Source of the DNA: Holophagae bacterium
Lineage (GTDB): Bacteria > Acidobacteriota > Holophagae > Acanthopleuribacterales > Acanthopleuribacteraceae
NCBI GenBank assembly: GCA_030429565.1
Contig: JAUIFE010000046.1
Location: forward strand, 1-35,727
DNA length: 35,727 nucleotides
Direction: 5' to 3'
Within the stretch, counting starts at the first letter, position 1. Every line of letters starts with the position of its first letter. The position numbers were made by a program, and so were the translations under genes. This document shows positions 1 through 5,466 of this stretch, in pieces. The notes beneath the pieces are model-generated. The model was given only the letters and a program-made list of their open reading frames with translations, was not told the origin of the DNA and searched no databases.

Positions 1-2
1 GC

Positions 3-146
3 ACGGTTACCGCGACCTACAGCTACGACCACCAACAGCGCCGCATCCGTGCGGCCACCCGGCAAAACCAAAAACCTTTGGCCTTCGCGTATGAAGGCAG
101 TAAGGTCATCGCCATCGGTTTGTACGATGGCACAGGCCAAGTGTAG
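3..146 (+). pseudogene. RHS-repeat protein, upstream part, ended by in-frame TAG
   Basis: The frame enters from outside the window and reads typical RHS/YD-repeat text (TATYSYDHQQRRIRAATR, then FAYEGSKVIAIGLYDGTGQV). It is closed by a TAG at 144-146. The same frame continues straight after the stop with WTHAIGQGALGPAFIKDL and joins the RHS core of the next feature, so the two halves were one gene. A single-base change from a sense codon such as TTG or CAG would explain the stop. The product would lose the RHS core and toxin unless the stop is read through or the downstream part restarts. A sequencing error is also possible. The true 5' end is not visible. Confidence 0.75.
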
Positions 147-173
147 TGGACCCACGCCATCGGCCAAGGTGCA

Positions 174-1658
174 TTGGGGCCGGCCTTCATCAAGGACCTA
201 ACCGGCGCCGGCCACGACTACTACATCTTCTGCGATCACCTAGGCACGCCACTGGCGTACAAAAACACAGCCACCGGCCAGATCTACGTTAACCCAGTGT
301 CCCCATGGGGTGAAAGCTTGGCCAACGCGCCAACGCGCGGCTCCCCATACACCAACCAAAACTTCGCACTCCCCCCAGACGCTGTTTTCCCAACCGCACC
401 ACTGGGCTTAGCGGGTCACCTGCATGACGCAGACACCGGCTTAATCTACATGCACCACCGCTATTACGACCCGCAGCTAGGCCACTTCCTAAATCCCGAC
501 TTTCGCGCACCCGACCTTTACGACCCCAGTACCTTTACCGAACCTTATGCGTATGCTGCCGGTAACCCGATGATGTTCTGGGATCCTGATGGGCTGAAGG
601 ACATTGTCTTCAGTGTGCGTAGCACATATTACGGAATCACGGTAGATCACAGGGTTTGGGATGCTTTGGTGCGCTCAACTCCTGTCATTGATGGGCAACC
701 TCTTTTCGAAAATCCCCACGTTCCTGACCTCATTCCAACTGAAGGTGGCGGATACGAGTACGTCAATGAAGCTGAATATCGTCAAAGATCACGAACCCTT
801 GAAGCAGCTCTAATTAAGGGTTTTAAGTCAAATGCCTTTGAGCATTTTCAAGCTATTCGAGGCGAAATTGGTAATCATCTGGATAGTTTGAACGAAACAG
901 ATCGGCACAGTCTATACGGAGAATTAAATGCCATTGGCGTTCTGCCATACCTCGGTGCTGATGTAGTTGGCCGTGAGTATGCTCAAGAAATTGCTGGTTT
1001 CCTTCTTCCGCATGAGAACCAAACCTACTTCCAGTATGGGTTTAATAAAGATCTGGAAACGGCATTTTTAATCACAGACATTGTCTCTTTTGGTTCCGCA
1101 GCAGTTTCCAGACCTGTTCTAGGTTTAAGCAAAACTGCTTTTACAAGTATGGCTCGTGGAGGGCGGAAATTCGCTGGGAGGATTCGAAATTTTCGATTCC
1201 CCAAACTCAACGTCAATTGGCAACAAGGCGGTATAATTGCTGATACGATGGGGAATCCCCATATCGCTTGGCCGAAGTTCAATTTGAGCTTCAGTACAGG
1301 AGGGAAAAGAGCTGGTTCAAGTTCATGGCCGTGGAAAAGAAAAACGGCTTCTATAAAAGAGCTTGCTGCAGGAGGAGGCAATTGTGAATCTTGTGCTCAC
1401 AAAATTCAAGAGGCAATTGGTGGTAGCATAATTCATATCGTACCAGATCAGAATATTGCCAGAGGCGCCAAATTTATTGGACCAGTTCGTGCTCGATCAG
1501 GAAAGCTAATAACAGACAATTGGAAGGAACATTTTGCAGTCAGGATTGATGACATGATTTTCGATAGAATCACTGGCCCTGAGGGCATGTTGATTGATGA
1601 TTACATGAAGCTTTTTGATTGGGGTGACGCACTTCAATTTAACAATGTTGTGAAGTAG
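174..1658 (+). CDS. RHS core plus C-terminal papain-like toxin domain (3' part of an RHS polymorphic toxin)
   Basis: The 494 codons are given from a TTG at 174, but this is probably the tail of the larger RHS gene cut by the TAG at 144-146. Residues 1-141 carry the RHS-associated core: GLIYMHHRYYDPQLGHFLNP, then PYAYAAGNP and the DPDGL boundary at 137-141. What follows is a variable C-terminal module of about 350 residues, with a hydrophobic stretch (AFLITDIVSFGSAAVSRPV) and a last domain containing NCESCA (C404, C407), EHFAV (H453) and FDR (D464). That order and spacing fit the papain-fold toxin group of polymorphic toxins (peptidase or deamidase); assignment to a named family is inference. 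RHS proteins build a shell that holds and releases the C-terminal toxin against neighbouring cells. The AT content rises after about nt 595, as expected for an exchangeable tip. The likely immunity gene starts 10 bp downstream. Confidence 0.8.
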   Translation: MGPAFIKDLTGAGHDYYIFCDHLGTPLAYKNTATGQIYVNPVSPWGESLANAPTRGSPYTNQNFALPPDAVFPTAPLGLAGHLHDADTGLIYMHHRYYDPQLGHFLNPDFRAPDLYDPSTFTEPYAYAAGNPMMFWDPDGLKDIVFSVRSTYYGITVDHRVWDALVRSTPVIDGQPLFENPHVPDLIPTEGGGYEYVNEAEYRQRSRTLEAALIKGFKSNAFEHFQAIRGEIGNHLDSLNETDRHSLYGELNAIGVLPYLGADVVGREYAQEIAGFLLPHENQTYFQYGFNKDLETAFLITDIVSFGSAAVSRPVLGLSKTAFTSMARGGRKFAGRIRNFRFPKLNVNWQQGGIIADTMGNPHIAWPKFNLSFSTGGKRAGSSSWPWKRKTASIKELAAGGGNCESCAHKIQEAIGGSIIHIVPDQNIARGAKFIGPVRARSGKLITDNWKEHFAVRIDDMIFDRITGPEGMLIDDYMKLFDWGDALQFNNVVK

Positions 1659-1668
1659 GTAAAACACT

Positions 1669-1968
1669 ATGGAAAAACCATTAAGAGATGTTATTCGCGG
1701 GATGCGAGGAAGAGAAGGAATGTATGTACGACCTCCAGACTGGAATAACATTGTGTCCTTTCTCCATGGGTTCTCCGAAGGGCGCAAAGCCTCCGGTGTC
1801 ACAAGTGAACTTGAAGCATTTGAATCTTGGTTAGAAAAAAAAGCCGACTACAAGAGTTCAAGTGGTTGGACTTGGGTAATTGAAAATAAATTTGCTGATG
1901 GAGACCCAAACAAGGTGTTATATGCCTTTTACGATTTATGGGATGAATACCTTCGAGAAAACCCGTAG
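1669..1968 (+). CDS. Probable immunity protein for the RHS toxin
   Basis: A 99-residue acidic cytosolic-type protein with no signal peptide or membrane segment. It begins 10 bp after the RHS stop. Its layout (a start like PLRDVIRGMRGREGMYV, then FLHGFSEG, a central FESWLEKKADYKSSSGWTWV, and an end like FYDLWDEYLRE) resembles a widespread family of roughly 95-residue proteins with an N-terminal RPGMYLG-like motif, often found directly after RHS or CDI toxin tips. Its position and size are what is expected of the cognate antidote that binds the toxin domain. Base composition is AT-rich, like the toxin tip, which suggests the two were acquired together. Family membership is from pattern memory, not from a search. 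Confidence 0.7.
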   Translation: MEKPLRDVIRGMRGREGMYVRPPDWNNIVSFLHGFSEGRKASGVTSELEAFESWLEKKADYKSSSGWTWVIENKFADGDPNKVLYAFYDLWDEYLRENP

Positions 1969-2080
1969 TCTTCCAAATAGATTTCGGCCATAAATCGAAG
2001 GTAACCAGCTCCTCTTCAACCTCTTGCCAGTGCTCTGATTGACAACAAAAAAAACGAAACAAACCAAAGCCAACATACCA

Positions 2081-2116
2081 AGTTATCACTCAGCTAAATC
2101 AAAAGGAGTGATAACT
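2081..2116 (+). promoter_or_regulatory. 11-bp perfect inverted repeat covering the Shine-Dalgarno of the Toprim-like gene
   Basis: AGTTATCACTC (2081-2091) and GAGTGATAACT (2106-2116) are exact reverse complements separated by 14 bases. The right arm includes part of the AAAAGGAG ribosome binding site (2101-2108) and ends directly before the ATG at 2117. In RNA the stem would hide the ribosome binding site; in DNA it could be an operator for a dimeric regulator. The symmetry is seen directly. The role is inferred. Confidence 0.65.
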
Positions 2117-3052
2117 ATGTCAGAATCGATCAGGCGTTACGTGAAATGGTACAAATCTAGAATCAACAATGAGGTAGCACAGCGCTATCTTGACAGGCTA
2201 AATCTCAACAACCAGGATGCTATCGAGAAGTTTGAAATTGCTTATTGTGATGGAAGCTATCTGAAACACATCAAGCGACAATCATCTTCTCCTTTGTCAT
2301 ACAAGAACTTCAAACAGAGTTTTGCCGCCGATGGTTTGTTAGATGGAAGTCATCAAGAGAAGTTTCGTTCGGGGCTCGTTTTTCCGCTATACGGCGACGA
2401 TAACTCTTTGAAGCAGGTGTGGGTTAGCAAGGTTAGTGAACGTTTGAAATCGGGGCGATACGAGCTTCTTTTGAACGATTGTATCGATGTATTGTGGAAT
2501 CAAGAAGCTCTAAAGGTTCGCGAAGTCATACTGACAAATGGAATCTTGGATGGTTTATCTTGTTGGGTGAATGGATATCACAATGTTAGCTCGGTATTAC
2601 ATATTGATACTTTCAATGATTGGCTTGTTGGCAGACTGCTTGAATCGAAGGTAAAACAGGTTGTGTTAGCGCTGTCTTACAGTGACTTTAAATCAGATCA
2701 AGTCACTAAGTTTATCGGCAAGATAGTATCAAGTGGTTTTGTTGTTCTCAAAGTCCAATTGCCGCGAACAATGACGCTTCAGCGATATGCAATTAAGAAA
2801 GATCTTGGTGACCTGTTTGATTCCATGATTAGAGTTGATAATAGCCTTGATGTTAATCCTAAAGATATGGGCTCTTTGCCTCTAGATGGCATTAAGGGTA
2901 GCTCCGATTCCATAACTAAGACGCTTTCTCTTGAAATAGCTGATAGAAAACAACTTGCAGAGCTTTCAAGCGATAATCCTGAAAATCAACCTAAGGAAAA
3001 GCCAAGCCCTGAAATCGTGAAAGAACCCAAGGTTAAGGTCGAAGTTACGTAA
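2117..3052 (+). CDS. Primase/Toprim-like protein with lost catalytic residues
   Basis: 311 residues. The ATG at 2117 is preferred because AAAAGGAG lies 8 bases upstream; an upstream TTG in frame at 2039 has no such support. The order of segments recalls bacterial primase-type proteins: an N-terminal region like RYLDRLNLNNQDAIEKFEIAY, a FRSGLVFPLYGDDNSLKQVW core, then a Toprim-like stretch EVILTNGILDGL (about 136-147) and VVLALSYSD (about 182-190), ending with a KKDLGDLFDSM piece. Where Toprim enzymes have Glu there is N141, and the DxD pair is replaced by S187 and S189, so catalysis is unlikely. No CHC2 zinc finger is seen. The C-terminal 40 residues are polar and Pro/Lys-rich. Low GC sets it apart from the chromosomal genes. 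It lies just upstream of IS66 remnants and may be an accessory gene of that element. Confidence is high that it is a gene and moderate for the family. Confidence 0.6.
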   Translation: MSESIRRYVKWYKSRINNEVAQRYLDRLNLNNQDAIEKFEIAYCDGSYLKHIKRQSSSPLSYKNFKQSFAADGLLDGSHQEKFRSGLVFPLYGDDNSLKQVWVSKVSERLKSGRYELLLNDCIDVLWNQEALKVREVILTNGILDGLSCWVNGYHNVSSVLHIDTFNDWLVGRLLESKVKQVVLALSYSDFKSDQVTKFIGKIVSSGFVVLKVQLPRTMTLQRYAIKKDLGDLFDSMIRVDNSLDVNPKDMGSLPLDGIKGSSDSITKTLSLEIADRKQLAELSSDNPENQPKEKPSPEIVKEPKVKVEVT

Positions 3053-3111
3053 GCCTACCAAGGGCCGTTCAAAAAGAATCCCGACAAGTCGCTACACTTC
3101 CCTAAATTCAT

Positions 3112-3360
3112 TTGGGAGGTGTTTCTTTGGGAACGCTACGAATCGAACCTAAGGTTAAACAACCTGGTTTTGTTAAGCTCCAGCTTTCCGGTTCTTCGGT
3201 TGCGGCCGGCGCAGAGGGACCAAAAACCGACGCAGGTTCTTTTGAAGCTACAATTCGCTTGGTTACCCGACAAGGGACGCTCATTCAGTTGAGTCGCGAT
3301 GTACCGCTAAAGCAAGTTGCGCGACTCGTTCGCTTGCTGGACGGGAGTTTGCACCTATGA
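3112..3360 (+). pseudogene. tnpA: IS66 TnpA-like protein, N-terminally truncated
   Basis: 82 residues from a TTG; a stop at 3103-3105 closes the frame just upstream. The C-terminal half (SFEATIRLVTRQGTLIQLSR, then LKQVARLVRLLDG) looks like the end of IS66 OrfA proteins, which usually have an N-terminal helix-turn-helix of 50-60 residues before it. That part is missing here. The last codons overlap the next gene by ATGA, as in intact IS66 elements. The first part repeats a short EPKVK sequence also found near the C-terminus of the preceding gene, a possible trace of a deletion junction. Confidence 0.6.
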
Positions 3361-3548
3361 TTTGGGATAGTCGCGTTGAGGTTCATATCTATAATCAGCC
3401 AACCGACATGAGGAAATCTCACGACGGTCTGGCGGCGTTGTGTCAACAGGCCATGGGGTGCAACCCATTATCGGGTCAGGTTTTTGTTTTTATGAACAAA
3501 CGACGCGACCGGGTGAAATCATTGTTTTGGGACGGCACGGGGTCATTT

Positions 3549-3568
3549 ATACATGTAGCTACATGTAT
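3549..3568. repeat. Perfect 20-bp palindrome
   Basis: ATACATGTAGCTACATGTAT is identical to its own reverse complement. It sits exactly where the TnpB-like sequence stops matching the family. It may be a recombination or insertion scar, or a binding site for a dimeric protein. Confidence 0.7.
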
Positions 3569-3604
3569 CCAATCTGAAGTCCTTCCTATGGGTTCAAATC
3601 TAGC

Positions 3605-3634
3605 GTTTGCTTGGCAAACATTATTGGCAAACAT
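3605..3634. repeat. Hairpin and short direct repeat at the island edge
   Basis: GTTTGC (3605-3610) pairs with GCAAAC (3614-3619) around a 3-base loop. The 11-mer TTGGCAAACAT occurs at 3611-3621 and again at 3624-3634. This may be the end of a small decayed element; no function can be read from it. Confidence 0.45.
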
Positions 3635-3648
3635 CATATGGACGCTTT

Positions 3649-3682
3649 GAGGTGGGATGAGACGGGATTAATCGTCCCGCCT
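3649..3682. terminator. Hairpin between convergent genes, possible bidirectional terminator
   Basis: GAGGTGGGA (3649-3657) pairs with TCCCGCCTC (3674-3682) with one G-T pair. It lies between the IS66 remnant on the + strand and the end of the esterase gene on the - strand. No clear T-run follows on either side, so termination is only a guess. Confidence 0.35.
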
Positions 3683-3706
3683 CAGCCTGCGCTGCGCCGT
3701 TGTTCT

Positions 3707-4909
3707 TTAGTCGCCGGTTTTTTGGGGTGTGAATGGGAAAAAATAGGCGGCCACTTCGGGGAATAAGTTGACCCAGGCGTGGACGTTGTGGCCTTCCTCG
3801 TACTCGATAGCTTTGTGCTGGATCTTTTTGGAACGCAAGACTTTGCGCAAGTCTTCGCCGTCTTTTTTCCAGCGCGCGTCGAGCCGACCGACGGCAACAA
3901 ACAAGTTCATGGGTTTGGGGCGGCTTTTTTTCAGATCGCGCAACACATTGGTCGGCGAAAGCGCGGGTGCCAATACGGCCGCGCCGGCGACGCGGTTGCT
4001 GTAGTGAAATACAGCGTCGAGCGCCATGAGGCCGCCGCGCGAGCCGCCCAAGATGACCCGTTTATCGGCGCTTTGGAGCGTTTTGTAGTTGCGGTCGATG
4101 AACGACACAAGATCGTAAACATACCAATTGCGGTACTTGCTGTTGCCGCGGTACTGTTCGCGACGGTCGGTTGCGTCGCTCATCACTACCAAAAACGGAT
4201 TACAGCGGCTGTAAAACATCAGCGCATCTAAGGTGGTTTGCAGGTCGCCGTCGTTGCGGAACAGGCCGCCGTCGTTGACATACATCACCGGCAGGGCTCG
4301 GTCGCGGTTGAGATCGTAGCTGCGCGGTACGTACACGAAAATTTCTTGTTCCTCGCCTTCCAGCTTGATGCGGTGTTTTTCGATGCGTCCTGGCTTGACC
4401 TGGGCCAGTTCTTTTTTGCTGAACCGCGGCGCGAACCCCGGCATTTGCGCGATCGAGCAGCGTTCGTTGAAGATGGTCAGGCTATGGGGGTTGTGCGGAT
4501 CAGTAAACGTTTGGTCGCCGACCTTGAACTTGTACATCATGCGCGATTTACCCAACAGTGAAACGGAAGCAAAATACCAATGGGTTTCACCCAGGCGCGA
4601 CATCTGGCCCAGGGCGGGATCGTCTTTGCCGTAGAGCGCGCCGAACCCATTGAGATCGTGGAGGATGCGCGGGCGGATTTGGTGGTTTTTGTGTTCCAGC
4701 AAAAAAACGATTTGGTTTTTTTCCACCAATGGCAGTCCGCGACGTTTTATAAATTTGCGGATCACGCGATTGGTTTTTTTGGATTTACTCTCATTGGCAA
4801 TCGCTAAAAGATCATTGAAGTTTTGTGGGGCCTGCCTTTTGGCGGCGATTGCGTGCGGGGCAAGGACCGTAGCCAGAATCAAAAGGTAGCGTGGCCAACG
4901 TATATTCAT
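3707..4909 (-). CDS. Exported alpha/beta-hydrolase, putative esterase of the Fes/esterase-D type
   Basis: 400 residues from the ATG at 4909. GGAG lies 6 bases upstream of that ATG and the first 23 residues (MNIRWPRYLLILATVLAPHA) form a signal peptide; a longer in-frame reading starting at 5098 has neither. The middle (about 100-180) has an Ig-like region with WYFASVSLLGKSRMMYKFKV and DPHNPH, as in the N-terminal domain of enterochelin-esterase-like proteins. The C-terminal half is a putative-esterase fold: an FVYVPRSYD entry, the nucleophile elbow GGSRGG (S290), an Asp in GRLDARW and H374 or H377 in EGHNVHAW. It probably cleaves an ester in the periplasm or outside the cell; the substrate is unknown. 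It is separated from the upstream same-strand gene by a terminator, so it should have its own promoter. Confidence 0.8.
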   Translation of the reverse strand: MNIRWPRYLLILATVLAPHAIAAKRQAPQNFNDLLAIANESKSKKTNRVIRKFIKRRGLPLVEKNQIVFLLEHKNHQIRPRILHDLNGFGALYGKDDPALGQMSRLGETHWYFASVSLLGKSRMMYKFKVGDQTFTDPHNPHSLTIFNERCSIAQMPGFAPRFSKKELAQVKPGRIEKHRIKLEGEEQEIFVYVPRSYDLNRDRALPVMYVNDGGLFRNDGDLQTTLDALMFYSRCNPFLVVMSDATDRREQYRGNSKYRNWYVYDLVSFIDRNYKTLQSADKRVILGGSRGGLMALDAVFHYSNRVAGAAVLAPALSPTNVLRDLKKSRPKPMNLFVAVGRLDARWKKDGEDLRKVLRSKKIQHKAIEYEEGHNVHAWVNLFPEVAAYFFPFTPQKTGD

Positions 4910-5466
4910 TCTGTACTCCATCAAAGATGACACAGGTGTTGCGGCTCGGTGCGAGCGGCCGATGTTCCTGTTCGGGATTGAAAAAAACCATCCTAGCATG
5001 CGCCTGCCGGCATAGGGTAATGCTAGCTGGTTTACCGACCGGTAGCGTCTGAGGTGATGGGATCGGCTGCCTCCATGGGCTGGGTTTTGGCTGGGCATGG
5101 TGTCGGTGTTCGTTGGGGTGTCATAGCAAAAAAAGCCGGCCGCAGGGGCCGACTTTTCTGAATTTACGTCGTGTTATGACCGGGTTACGACCTTGCGCGT
5201 CGCGGCCGGCGGTATGGGTATTTTGCACTCGTAATTAACGAAACATCACCCGGTTTTGAGTGTGCGATTCGGGTGCACGCTCTGGTTGGCGCCACCCTAG
5301 ATCAGTCACTTTCGGTTCGATCTGCTGGCGCGCCTTTGCGGCGGAGGGGAGGGCGCGTCGGCTGGATGTAAGGACGGGGGTTTGGCGGGTGTTGTGGGAG
5401 GGGGGTCCCCCGCTTACCCGGGAGTCGGCGGGGAGACCCGCCCGCTCCAAACCCTGTCCGCCAAAA
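4910..5466. other. Spacer of 557 bp with a terminator and GC-rich hairpins
   Basis: Besides the terminator at 5128-5157, it holds a GGGGG-T-CCCCC palindrome (5401-5411) and AACCCTG/CAGGGTT arms (5450-5456, 5468-5474) at the stop of the PA14/SGNH gene. Reading frames here lack ribosome binding sites and protein-like composition, so I call no gene. The part next to 4909 must hold the promoter of the esterase gene, but no clear -35/-10 pair stands out. Confidence 0.5.
5128..5157 (-). terminator. Intrinsic terminator, - strand
   Basis: Read on the - strand, GTCGGCC and GGCCGGC pair (one G-U) around CCTGC and are followed by seven Ts. The other strand has only four Ts, so the main direction is leftward, ending transcripts of the PA14/SGNH gene. 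It lies about 310 bp beyond that gene's stop codon. Confidence 0.75.

Larger units (their letters stand above)
3112..3650 (+). mobile_element. Decayed IS66-family insertion sequence remnant
   Basis: Two short overlapping reading frames match the small accessory genes of IS66 elements (tnpA end and tnpB start), joined by the typical ATGA overlap at 3357-3360. The large transposase gene tnpC is absent and both small genes are truncated. No terminal inverted repeats or target duplication could be recognised. The 3' part (3549-3650) is not IS66-like and holds a perfect 20-bp palindrome and small hairpins, so the element was probably broken by later recombination. Confidence 0.7.
3357..3650 (+). 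pseudogene. tnpB: IS66 TnpB-like protein, C-terminally replaced
   Basis: Residues 1-63 match the IS66 accessory protein TnpB: VHIYNQPTDMRKSHDGLAAL, then NPLSGQVFVFMNKRRDRVKS and LFWDGTGSF. After this the expected continuation (KRLE...F.WP) is lost and about 35 unrelated residues follow, beginning at the palindrome at 3549. TnpB is required for IS66 transposition although its biochemical role is unclear; this copy should be inactive. Confidence 0.75.

Noticed and set aside
3582..3605. GGTTCAAATC resembling a tRNA T-loop
   Set aside because: The flanking bases do not form a 5-bp T-stem and no acceptor, D or anticodon arms can be drawn around it.
3779..4231. + strand frames inside the esterase gene
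   Set aside because: Antisense shadows of a gene with a signal peptide, catalytic motifs and a good ribosome binding site.
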